Assembly (NCBI RefSeq): GCF_002022275.1
Contig: NZ_MSDF01000001.1
Span: 1-64,000, forward strand
DNA length: 64,000 bases
Reading direction: 5' to 3'
Origin: Pseudomonas fluorescens
GTDB taxonomy: Bacteria > Pseudomonadota > Gammaproteobacteria > Pseudomonadales > Pseudomonadaceae
The notes beneath the pieces were generated by a model that did not search any database, was not told the origin of the DNA, and worked only from the letters and a program-made list of their open reading frames with translations. A program made the position numbers and the translations under genes. Below, piece after piece: positions 34,105-42,034 of the stretch (the stretch's first letter is position 1; the number at the start of each line of letters is the position of its first letter).

Positions 34105-34344
34105 TTCACCGAGGATAAACACCACCATCACCAGCAGCCACAGCAGGTACACCCAGCCAAACAGGCGCGCCCAACCGCGGTGACGGTAAAGCCCCAGGTA
34201 GAACAGCAACAACAGCAGGAACTGCGCACCGGCGGCGAGCATGACCACACCGCCCTGTCGGGGCCAGAACGTTGCACACAGCGACTGCAGCGCCAACAGC
34301 AGCAGCAATCCGGCGTAGACCTTCAGTGCGCCCGCCTTGCTCAT
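34090..34344 (-). CDS. ctaF: Cytochrome c oxidase subunit IV (small membrane subunit)
   Basis: 84 residues with three hydrophobic helices (about 8-24, 29-48, 60-78; LYRHRGWARLFGWVYLLWLL). Small three-helix subunits of this type close caa3 oxidase operons. The ATG lies one base before the subunit III stop. The 3' end overlaps the convergent molybdoenzyme gene by 15 bases, so the transcripts share an antisense tail. Confidence 0.75.
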   Translation of the reverse strand: MSKAGALKVYAGLLLLLALQSLCATFWPRQGGVVMLAAGAQFLLLLLFYLGLYRHRGWARLFGWVYLLWLLVMVVFILGESATR

Positions 34345-34345
34345 C

Positions 34346-34978
34346 TCAACGCCCTACCAAGTAGAGGGTGGGGAACAACACAATCCAGATCCCGTCGACC
34401 AAGTGCCAATACAGGCTGATCATTTCCAGCCGCGTGTCGGCCTGATGCACCGCCAGCGTGCCGCGTCCCAGCGAACGGTACAGCCACAGCGCCAGGCCGA
34501 CGGCGACCAGCACATGCACGCCGTGCAGCGCCGTGGCGATGAAATACAGGTTCATGAACAACTGCGCCGAGGGCACTTGCCAATGCGATGCCTGGGCGAA
34601 ACCAGGCAACACGCCCTCTTGAATCTCCAGGCCATACTCAATGCCCTTGCAGCCCAGGAACAGCACGCCCAACAGTGCAGCGCCGAGCAGCCAGTGACGC
34701 ACCCGGCGCGGCTCACCGGCGGCCATCGCCAGAGTCATCAGCAAGCTGCTGGTCAACAGCAGGAACGTATTGCCGGCCGCCAGCCAGTAATGCAGCCCTG
34801 CCACCGCCTCCGCCACCCCGTCCGGGTGCTGCAACCGCAGCAACCAGGCGACCATGATCAGACTGCCGAACATCATTGCTTCGCTGGCCAGGAACAGCCA
34901 CATGCCCAGGCGTGCGGCGTCGCGCTGCTGGGCCCAGGCCACGAACGGCTCGGCCGGTTTCTCGTCAGAGCGGATCAC
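34346..34978 (-). CDS. ctaE: Cytochrome c oxidase subunit III
   Basis: 210 residues, five hydrophobic helices typical of short bacterial subunit III. Family motifs: [14 protein letters not shown] near the N-terminus and the central [15 protein letters not shown]. Conserved His in [13 protein letters not shown] and [13 protein letters not shown]. The start is a GTG 14 bases inside the subunit I gene. It stabilises the active site of subunit I (family knowledge). Confidence 0.88.
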   Translation of the reverse strand: MIRSDEKPAEPFVAWAQQRDAARLGMWLFLASEAMMFGSLIMVAWLLRLQHPDGVAEAVAGLHYWLAAGNTFLLLTSSLLMTLAMAAGEPRRVRHWLLGAALLGVLFLGCKGIEYGLEIQEGVLPGFAQASHWQVPSAQLFMNLYFIATALHGVHVLVAVGLALWLYRSLGRGTLAVHQADTRLEMISLYWHLVDGIWIVLFPTLYLVGR

Positions 34979-36563
34979 GACGCGCCTCGGGTGAATAGTC
35001 GTACGCTTCGAAATCCACCGTCACCGGTGCTTCGAAATTATGCACCGGCGGCGGCGATGCCACGCGCCACTCAAGCCCGGCAGCCTCCCAGGGATTGATC
35101 GGCGCCCGCTCGCCCCAACGCAGCGAGCCCAGCAAGTAAAAGAACGGCAGCACGTAGGCCACGGCCAGGATCGACGCGCCGGCGGAGGACAACACATTGA
35201 GGAACTGAAAGTCAGGGTCATAGCTGTGATAACGCCTGGGCATGCCCAGGTAGCCGAGCAAAAACTGCGGGAAAAACGTCAGGTTGAAGCCGCAGAAAAT
35301 CAGGATCGCGGTGATCTTGCCCCACAGCTGCGAGTACAGCCGACCAGTGATTTTCGGCCACCAGAAATGCAGCGCGCCAAAGTAACCGGCCACCGCCGCA
35401 CCGACCATGATGTAGTGAAAATGCGCGACCACGAAATACGTGTCGTGGGCATGCAAATCCGCCGCCAGCAGCGCGAGAAACAACCCGGTGACGCCACCGA
35501 TGATGAACAAGCCGATAAAGGTCAGGGCGAACAGGAACGGCGCGTGCAGCGTCAGGTCACTTTTGTACAGCGTGGCGCTCCAGTTGTACGCTTTGATCGC
35601 CGACGGAATCGACACCAGAAAACTCAACAGCGAGAACACCAGGCTGGCGTACATCGACTGCCCGGCCACAAACATGTGATGGCCCCATACCAGAAAGCCA
35701 ATGACAGCAATCGCCACGCTCGACGAGGCGACAAAGCGATAACCGAAAATACGCTTGTGCCCTGCCGCCGTGATCAGTTCGCTGACCACGCCCATGGCCG
35801 GCAAAATCATGATGTACACCGCCGGGTGGCTGTAGAACCAGAACAGGTGCTGGAAGAGCAGCGGGTCGCCGCCCAGTTTCGGGTCGAACACGCCAATATT
35901 GAACAGGTGCTCGGCGGCCACCAGCACCAGCGTGATCGCCAGCACCGGCGTGGCCAGTACCAGGATGATTGAGGTCGCGTACATCGACCAGATGAACAGC
36001 GGCAGGCGCATCCAGGTCATGCCCGGCGCGCGCAAGGTATGCACGGTGGCGATGATGTTGATACCGGTGAAGATCGACGAAAACCCCGCGATAAACACCC
36101 CGCAAATCACCGCGACCACATGACCGTTGCTGAACATCGTCGACAACGGCGTGTAGAAGGTCCAGCCAGTGTCGACCCCACCCAACAGCAGCGCGAGCAG
36201 GGTGAACAAACCACCGCCCAGCAACAGGTACCAACTGAACAGGTTCAGGCGCGGAAACGCCATGTCTTTGGCCCCGATCATGATCGGCACCAGAAAATTG
36301 CCGAACACGCTGGGAATCGAGGGAATCAGGAAAAACCAGACCATGATCACCCCGTGCAGGGTAAACGCGCGGTTGTAACCATCGGCGGTGAGCAAGTCGC
36401 CTTCCGGGGTCACCAGTTCAATACGGATCAGGCTCGCCGCCAGTCCGCCGGCAAAGAAAAAGAAGGTCACGGTGAGCATGTACAGCACCGCGATGCGCTT
36501 GTGGTCGCGGGTCAGGAACCACGAGCGCAGACCTTGTTTATGCAGGTAGCTGGGTTGGCTCAT
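34965..36563 (-). CDS. ctaD: Heme-copper oxidase subunit I, caa3/A2-type
   Basis: 532 residues, about twelve helices. Heme a ligand His70 ([13 protein letters not shown]), CuB ligand His246 in YSHPAVY, and the His pair in [10 protein letters not shown]. The A-family Glu of HPEVY is replaced by Ala248, and Tyr244-Ser245 precede the His: this is the YS signature of A2-type oxidases, which use another path for D-channel protons. Catalytic subunit that reduces oxygen to water and pumps protons. Heme A made by CtaA/CtaB is needed, and neither gene is in the window. The ATG overlaps the subunit II stop. Confidence 0.94.
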   Translation of the reverse strand: MSQPSYLHKQGLRSWFLTRDHKRIAVLYMLTVTFFFFAGGLAASLIRIELVTPEGDLLTADGYNRAFTLHGVIMVWFFLIPSIPSVFGNFLVPIMIGAKDMAFPRLNLFSWYLLLGGGLFTLLALLLGGVDTGWTFYTPLSTMFSNGHVVAVICGVFIAGFSSIFTGINIIATVHTLRAPGMTWMRLPLFIWSMYATSIILVLATPVLAITLVLVAAEHLFNIGVFDPKLGGDPLLFQHLFWFYSHPAVYIMILPAMGVVSELITAAGHKRIFGYRFVASSSVAIAVIGFLVWGHHMFVAGQSMYASLVFSLLSFLVSIPSAIKAYNWSATLYKSDLTLHAPFLFALTFIGLFIIGGVTGLFLALLAADLHAHDTYFVVAHFHYIMVGAAVAGYFGALHFWWPKITGRLYSQLWGKITAILIFCGFNLTFFPQFLLGYLGMPRRYHSYDPDFQFLNVLSSAGASILAVAYVLPFFYLLGSLRWGERAPINPWEAAGLEWRVASPPPVHNFEAPVTVDFEAYDYSPEARRDPL

Positions 36564-37492
36564 TTGGGATCTCCAGGCAGTGTGCGCAGATAGGCCACCA
36601 GGCGCTGCACGGCCTCTTCGTCCAGCAGGTTGCTGTAGGTCGGCATGATCGGCAGGTAGCCGGCCACCAGTTGTTTTTGCGGCAACAGGATACTGTCGCG
36701 CAGGTAGGCTTCATCAGCCTTCACCTGGCTCCCATCGGCCAGCTGTACCGTGCGATTGAACACCCCGGCCAGCGGCGGCGCGTTGCCCGAATCGTGGCAA
36801 CTGCCGCAGCCGTATTGGCGGTACAGGGTTTCGCCCTGGCTGGCGAGGTCGGCGGCGCTGCCGTTTTCAGTCAGCCAGTGCTCGTAGTCGGCGGGGTCCA
36901 GCACCACCAGGCGTGCCAGCATGGCCGCATGGTCGGTGCCGCAGTATTCGGCGCAGTACACCTCGTAGGTGCCGCTGTGCTCGGCCTGGAACCACAGCAT
37001 GCTGTAGCGTCCTGGCAGCACGTCCTGCTTGATGCGCAGGCTGGGGAAAAACAGACTGTGGATCACGTCCTCGGAAATCATCGTCAACTTCACCGGGCGC
37101 CGGGCCGGCACATGCAAGGTGTTGATCTCGCGCTGGCCGCCCTGGTGCTGGAATTTCCACATCCATTGCCGGGCGGTGACCTGCACTTCCAACGCGTCAT
37201 CCGGCGGCGTACGCGCGATGAAAAACAACCGCGCGGAAAACAGGAAGACCACCAGCGAGCCAATGAACGGCAGGATGATCCAGGCCAGTTCAATGGGCAG
37301 ATTGCTTTGTGGACGGTGGTCGCGGTCTGCCACGCGGCCGCGTCGATAGCGCCAGATAAACACCCACAACGCCACGAAGACCGGCACCACAAACAGCGCC
37401 ATCATGGCGGTGAAGCCAATCACCAGCCAATCCACCGACACCGCATAATCCGAGGCTTGCGCCGGCCACAGGCGCAGGAAATGTTCGTTCAT
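36560..37492 (-). CDS. ctaC: Cytochrome c oxidase subunit II with fused cytochrome c domain
   Basis: About 310 residues from the ATG at 37492, overlapping the sco stop in ATGA. Two membrane helices near 22-48 and 67-92, then a cupredoxin domain with CuA ligands His145, Cys180, Glu182, Cys184, His188 and Met191 ([12 protein letters not shown]). A C-terminal cytochrome c domain has C229xxCH (GCGSCH) and a distal Met in PIMPTYSN. The fused cytochrome makes this a caa3-type oxidase that can receive electrons directly from an upstream complex. The frame upstream of 37492 is not coding in this sense. Confidence 0.93.
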   Translation of the reverse strand: MNEHFLRLWPAQASDYAVSVDWLVIGFTAMMALFVVPVFVALWVFIWRYRRGRVADRDHRPQSNLPIELAWIILPFIGSLVVFLFSARLFFIARTPPDDALEVQVTARQWMWKFQHQGGQREINTLHVPARRPVKLTMISEDVIHSLFFPSLRIKQDVLPGRYSMLWFQAEHSGTYEVYCAEYCGTDHAAMLARLVVLDPADYEHWLTENGSAADLASQGETLYRQYGCGSCHDSGNAPPLAGVFNRTVQLADGSQVKADEAYLRDSILLPQKQLVAGYLPIMPTYSNLLDEEAVQRLVAYLRTLPGDPK

Positions 37493-38286
37493 GGCGCCCT
37501 CCGACGTTCGCGGCGCACGGCAACGCCGATAAACAGGCCCAGCACCAACACGGTGGCGACGCCGGCCACTTGCAGCAACAAGATAATCCGGCTGCTGTAG
37601 GTGCCGCTTTGGGGGTCGTAGTGGTAGCACAGCAACAACAGTTGCTCCTTGATTGCGCCGAGCTTACCCTGCCCGGCTTCGGTGAGTGCCAGGCGCAGGT
37701 CGCTGGCCTGGTAGCCCAGGCCATAAAGCCAGCGCGACAAACGTCCGTCAGCGGTGACCACAGCCACCGCCGAACTGTGGGCGTATTGTTGTTGCTGCGG
37801 ATCGAAGCGGTAACCGAACCCGATCGAGTCGGCCAAAGCCTGGCTGGCAGCCGCGTCGCCGGTCATTAGGTGCAGGCCGGGCGCGTTGGCCAATGCCGGC
37901 CAGTGCTGGCTGAGCTTGGCCAGTTCTTCGCGGGCGGCGCTCACGTCCTCACGCGGGTCGAAGCTGAAGGCGATGACCTGGAAGTCCCGTCCCAGGCGGT
38001 AAGGCTGGCTCGCCAGTTGGCTGAACAAGGTCGAGAGCGCCGCACCACACACATTCGGGCAGCGGAAGTACAACGGCACCAGCAGCGTCGGCCGGCCGTT
38101 GAGCAAATCGCCCAGGCGCACCGAGCTACCGTGCTGATCGGTAAAGCGCGTGTCCAGGGCTAGGTGGCTGCCCACGCGGCTGCTGTCGATGCCAGCGGCG
38201 GTAAACGGGTCGAAGCCCTGGGCCATGACCGGTTGCAACACCAGGCACGCCAGCAGCGCCAGTACGGGTTTAATGCCCACGGCCAT
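37489..38286 (-). CDS. SCO1/SenC copper chaperone
   Basis: 265 residues. Signal peptide (about 1-22), thioredoxin-like fold with the copper-binding C76PNVC80 pair and His in QYAHSSAVAV near 168, and an extra C-terminal helix (IILLLQVAGVATVLVLGL) that may hold the protein in the membrane. It loads CuA in subunit II, which follows directly in the operon, as expected. The long C-terminal part with two further Cys-poor segments is longer than in classical Sco1. Confidence 0.88.
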   Translation of the reverse strand: MAVGIKPVLALLACLVLQPVMAQGFDPFTAAGIDSSRVGSHLALDTRFTDQHGSSVRLGDLLNGRPTLLVPLYFRCPNVCGAALSTLFSQLASQPYRLGRDFQVIAFSFDPREDVSAAREELAKLSQHWPALANAPGLHLMTGDAAASQALADSIGFGYRFDPQQQQYAHSSAVAVVTADGRLSRWLYGLGYQASDLRLALTEAGQGKLGAIKEQLLLLCYHYDPQSGTYSSRIILLLQVAGVATVLVLGLFIGVAVRRERRRAP

Positions 38287-38638
38287 CGTCCTCTGGTGCG
38301 GGCCAGCCTCGCTCCAGCATCAACTGCCGAGCGTGCGCCAAGGGCAGATGCACGATGTGATGCTCGCGGTCGACCCAGCCAAAGCTGTCCAGGTGCACAC
38401 GCTGGCGGGCGAGTTGTGCTTCGCCGGCCAGCCTGGGGTTGGCTTGCAAGCGCGGCTCGGGCGGCAGCAGACGCTGGCTTTCCAGTTCGCTCAAGGGCGC
38501 CTGTTGCGCATGCTGGCGATAGCCACTCAACAGCCAGGCCACGCCACCCAATGCCAGCGCAACCGCCATGAACAACAGCAGGATCACGCGCCAGGCTTTT
38601 TTGCCGTCAAAATTGTTGGGTTGGTAATCAGGTGTCAT
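38270..38638 (-). CDS. ACIII/oxidase-associated single-helix protein
   Basis: About 122 residues from the ATG at 38638. One membrane helix near 15-37 (VILLLFMAVALALGGVAWLL), then a periplasmic tail with the recurring text LDSFGWVDREHHIVHLPLAH and ARQLMLERGWP. This motif is also found in small proteins of other Alternative Complex III operons, as I remember them; it may be an assembly or linker subunit. It overlaps both actF (11 bases) and sco (17 bases). Confidence 0.7.
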   Translation of the reverse strand: MTPDYQPNNFDGKKAWRVILLLFMAVALALGGVAWLLSGYRQHAQQAPLSELESQRLLPPEPRLQANPRLAGEAQLARQRVHLDSFGWVDREHHIVHLPLAHARQLMLERGWPAPEDDGRGH

Positions 38639-39626
38639 GGCGCCTCCTTTGCCATTGCCGACGCCACCACATGAACAGGCCCGCCGCGTAGACACCCTGG
38701 CAAAGCGCGGCGGTCAGCACGGCGCCGGCGCCTGCTTCAGGGAATATCGACGGCAGGCTGATCCAGATGGACTCCAGCGCCCCCAACAGCAGGATCGCCA
38801 CGCAGCCTCCCATCAACACCCACATCCGCGCGCCCCACGGCGACGCGAGCACCAGCAGACTCGCCAGTTGCCCAAGCATCAACAACGCAGTCACTACGCC
38901 CCACAACCCGGCTTCCCGCAGGCGATACCAGAGCGTTTCATGCTCCAGGTTCACCGACCAGATAATCAGGTACTGCATGAAGTGCACATACACCCAAAAT
39001 CCCAGGGCACTCACCAGCAAACCACGCAATATCACGCACTGCCGGGCCGGCAACACCACCACGTTCCAGCACATCACACAAAGCCCGGCAAACGCCAGGC
39101 CATCGAGTAAGTGCCGGGCAATCAACAACAGGCCGAAAATGCTGGAGACAAACCCCGGCTGCAGCGACATCAGCCAGTCCACCGCCGCCAGGCTGGCCGT
39201 CAACCCGTAGAGGATCAGCCCCGCGGCGTTGTGCCGACCGGCCCAGCGCAGCACCCGCCAAGCCAGCCCGGCATACAGCAAGGTGCGCAGCACAAAAAAC
39301 CACGGTGACAACCAGAGTCCGCGAAAACCCGGGGTCTCCTGGCTGTACCACGGGTACATCCACGCCATTGCCAGCAGCACCGGCAGCAGCATCGGCACCA
39401 TCAGGATCACCGCACTCGCGCCCAGGCGGCTGCCCGGTTCCAGCAGCGGTTGCCAGCGCCCGCTGACCAAGGGCGTCAGCACGGCGAGCAGCACGCAGCC
39501 GAGCACGATGCTGGTGCCATTCACTGCCGCCGCCAGTGCGCCCGCGCCGACCCAGGCTGGCTGCCACAGGGCAAACAGCGCGAGCCCGAGGGCTGCGCTG
39601 GCGACCAGCAGTGGTAGGCGTTTCAT
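38628..39626 (-). CDS. actF: Alternative Complex III integral membrane subunit ActF
   Basis: 332 residues, about ten hydrophobic helices. Conserved NrfD-unrelated text: LLPVLLAMAWMYPW, FVYVHFMQYLIIWSVNL-like region (WVYVHFMQYLIIW) and ESIWISLPSIFPEAG. It is the second large membrane subunit of ACIII and is related in fold to ActC. The start overlaps the ActE stop in ATGA. Longest of the class-typical length range near 330-450, so slightly short at this end. Confidence 0.82.
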   Translation of the reverse strand: MKRLPLLVASAALGLALFALWQPAWVGAGALAAAVNGTSIVLGCVLLAVLTPLVSGRWQPLLEPGSRLGASAVILMVPMLLPVLLAMAWMYPWYSQETPGFRGLWLSPWFFVLRTLLYAGLAWRVLRWAGRHNAAGLILYGLTASLAAVDWLMSLQPGFVSSIFGLLLIARHLLDGLAFAGLCVMCWNVVVLPARQCVILRGLLVSALGFWVYVHFMQYLIIWSVNLEHETLWYRLREAGLWGVVTALLMLGQLASLLVLASPWGARMWVLMGGCVAILLLGALESIWISLPSIFPEAGAGAVLTAALCQGVYAAGLFMWWRRQWQRRRHDT

Positions 39627-40156
39627 TGCGCTCGCGCCTCGAACGCCTGGCGCAGCGGCGCCGGCAGGCTGTCGAGGTCGGCATGCTGACTCAATTGCAA
39701 CACGCGCAGATGGGCGACAATGGCCCAGCGTTCCTGCGGCTGGATGCGCGATTCGTAGCCATACATCAAGCCTTGCCCATGGGCGATGACCTGCATCAGT
39801 TGGTCATCGGTTGCGTTCAACAGCCGAGGCTCGATGAATGACGGCGGCGCCGGAAAACCGCGACCGACCACCAAGCCATCGCCGAGCCCGCCCAGGCCAT
39901 GGCAGGGCGTACAAAAGATTTGATAGGCCGCCTCGCCCCGGGCAAGCAAAGCCGCATTCAGCGCCGGGCGCTGCTGCACGCTTGCCTCGCGCTGCAACTG
40001 CCCGCGCGCCACGCTGCCCGCTGGCGGCTGACGGCTGCTGAGGCCGTCGGCGAACAGCGCACCCGCACGCTGCTCCAGCACTTTGGCCTGGCGTGACATG
40101 TCATCGCAGCCACTGCACAGCAACGCCAGGCACAGCGCCCACGGCCAGCGACTCAC
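39623..40156 (-). CDS. actE: Alternative Complex III monoheme cytochrome c subunit ActE
   Basis: 177 residues. N-terminal signal ending in a Cys (LLCSGC), so probably a lipoprotein anchored in the membrane. One heme motif C82TPCH86 (IFCTPCHGLGGLGDG) with a candidate axial Met in GLMYGYESRI. ActE passes electrons from the pentaheme subunit or donates to the oxidase (family knowledge). Start overlaps the actD stop. Confidence 0.85.
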   Translation of the reverse strand: MSRWPWALCLALLCSGCDDMSRQAKVLEQRAGALFADGLSSRQPPAGSVARGQLQREASVQQRPALNAALLARGEAAYQIFCTPCHGLGGLGDGLVVGRGFPAPPSFIEPRLLNATDDQLMQVIAHGQGLMYGYESRIQPQERWAIVAHLRVLQLSQHADLDSLPAPLRQAFEARAQ

Positions 40157-40677
40157 GGTTGCACCGCCTGCACGCTGAGCGCGTGTTCGGCCAGCCAGGC
40201 ACGGGTGTTTTCAAGGTCGAACAGTGGGTCACGCGCGTCGATAAACAGGAAGAACCCGTCATCACTGGCGGCGTCGAACCCTTCTGCAGCAAATAACGGA
40301 TGGTGCAGGCGTGGCAGGCGGATGCACATCAACCAAGTCAGCACCGCCGCCACGCCAGCAAACACCACCGCGAACAAGAACGTCACCACCCACAGCTGCG
40401 GCAACGCAATCAACGGACGCCCGCCAACGTTCAGTGGATAGGCCCACACCGAGCCAATCTGCATCAACAGTGCCAGCCCGGCGCCGACCGCAGCGCCAAC
40501 ACACGCCATGCGCGGCACGCGGTTGGCCCTGGGCGCCAATACCGGCTCCAAGGCTTCCAGCGCAAACGGCGCAAACGCGTCCATGCGTCGATAGCCAAGG
40601 TCCCTGGCGCGCAACCCCGCCTCTACCAGCGGTTGGGGTGCGGAAAAACGCGCGAGCAGCCCCAGGCAGTCAGCCAT
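40153..40677 (-). CDS. actD: Alternative Complex III subunit ActD (DUF3341)
   Basis: About 174 residues from the ATG at 40677, eight bases inside actC; the frame open to 40773 has no coding features. Two membrane helices near 60-80 and 98-120, typical of the DUF3341 family (LLARFSAPQPLVEAGLRARD, MDAFAPFALEAL; C-terminal DGFFLFIDARDPLFD). Found only as part of ACIII and ACIII-like respiratory operons. Confidence 0.85.
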   Translation of the reverse strand: MADCLGLLARFSAPQPLVEAGLRARDLGYRRMDAFAPFALEALEPVLAPRANRVPRMACVGAAVGAGLALLMQIGSVWAYPLNVGGRPLIALPQLWVVTFLFAVVFAGVAAVLTWLMCIRLPRLHHPLFAAEGFDAASDDGFFLFIDARDPLFDLENTRAWLAEHALSVQAVQP

Positions 40678-42034
40678 CGCCACGCTCCTGATGCAGCGCC
40701 TGCTTGACCTCGAACGCCGAGACCATCGGCAGATAGCGCAGGAACAGGCTGTAGGGCACCAGGAACACGCCAAAGCTGCCGATAAACAGCGACCAGTCCC
40801 ACAGCGTCGGCGAATAGTCGCCCCAACTCGACACCAGCAGGTCGCGGGTCTGGGGCGGGATTAGCAACATGAAACGTTCGGCCCACATGCCCACCAGCAC
40901 CGCCAACGCGACCAGGGCCAGGCGTCTCGGTTGCTGTCGCACTTGGGGCCACCACAATGCTTGGAGCACGCCGACATTGCAGACAATGGCCAGCCAGAAA
41001 CTCCAGGCATGCGGGCCACTGATGCGCGTGAGCAGCACTTCGATTTCATGCGCATCGCCGCTGTAGAACGGCATGAACAGATCCGCCAGGTAACCGTAGG
41101 CCGTCAGCCAACCGGTGGCCAGCAGCAAGCGGCCGAGCATGTCCAGATGGCGCGCGGTAATCAGGCTTTCGATGCACAGCATCCAGCGCACGCCAATCGC
41201 CAGCAACGCCACCAGCGCAAACCCGGAAAACACCGCGCCGGCGACGAAATACGCCGGGAACAACGTTGAATGCCAGCCACTCTGGGGGCCCATGGTCATC
41301 AGGAACGAGTAACCGCTGGAGACCGCAAACACCAGCGGTATCGCCAGGATCGCCAGCACCCGCGTGGTGCGTCGCCATATCGCCCAGTGCCGTTGCGAAC
41401 CGTGCCAACCGAGCGCGAGCAGGCCATACAGAACTTGCCGCAGCGGCGTCCTGGCGCGGTCACGGGCGGTAGCAAAATCCGGTATGGCGCCCACCAGCAG
41501 GAACAACACCGACACCGTCAGGTACGACAGGATCGCAAACATGTCCCACGCGGTGGGGCTCTTGAATTGCGGCCACAGCCCCATTTCATTCGGGTACGGC
41601 ATGGTCCAGTAGAACAGCCAGGGACGGCCCAGGTGCAGGATCGGGTACAGCGCGGCGCAGATCACCGCCATCAGCGTCATCAATTCGGCCAGGCGATTGA
41701 GGGTATGCCGCCAGGGCCGTTCGATCAGCAGCAGCAACGCTGAAATAAACGTGCCGGCGTGGCCGATGCCCAACCACCAAATGTAATTGAGAATGCCAAA
41801 GCCCCACTGCACCGGCTGGTTATTGCCCCACATGCCCACGCCCTTGGCCAACAACACCGCAACTGACCCGAGGTATATCAGCAACAGCAAGATGCCGGCG
41901 CCGAACATCCAGCGCCAGGCCACGCGCCGCGGGAACTGTTGCAGCGGCCCGAACACTTGCCGCGACACCTGCTGGTCACTCAAGGCCTGCGGCAAAAAAT
42001 GCGCGGTGTCGTGCAGCAATGGCTCAGTGCTCAT
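40670..42034 (-). CDS. actC: Alternative Complex III quinol-binding membrane subunit ActC (NrfD-like)
   Basis: About 454 residues from the ATG at 42034 (MSTEPLLHDTAHFLPQALS). Ten hydrophobic helices of the NrfD/PsrC family. Conserved region WGFGILNYIWWLGIGHAGTF and FYWTMPYPNEMGLWPQFKSP. NrfD-type proteins bind and oxidise quinol at the periplasmic side and may pump or translocate protons. It overlaps actB by 11 bases. The long frame to 42265 is not used. Confidence 0.9.
   Translation of the reverse strand: MSTEPLLHDTAHFLPQALSDQQVSRQVFGPLQQFPRRVAWRWMFGAGILLLLIYLGSVAVLLAKGVGMWGNNQPVQWGFGILNYIWWLGIGHAGTFISALLLLIERPWRHTLNRLAELMTLMAVICAALYPILHLGRPWLFYWTMPYPNEMGLWPQFKSPTAWDMFAILSYLTVSVLFLLVGAIPDFATARDRARTPLRQVLYGLLALGWHGSQRHWAIWRRTTRVLAILAIPLVFAVSSGYSFLMTMGPQSGWHSTLFPAYFVAGAVFSGFALVALLAIGVRWMLCIESLITARHLDMLGRLLLATGWLTAYGYLADLFMPFYSGDAHEIEVLLTRISGPHAWSFWLAIVCNVGVLQALWWPQVRQQPRRLALVALAVLVGMWAERFMLLIPPQTRDLLVSSWGDYSPTLWDWSLFIGSFGVFLVPYSLFLRYLPMVSAFEVKQALHQERGDG

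Noticed and set aside
35040..35972. 310-codon plus frame over ctaD
   Set aside because: Antisense to the oxidase subunit I gene; Gln/Arg/His-rich composition and no conserved motif.
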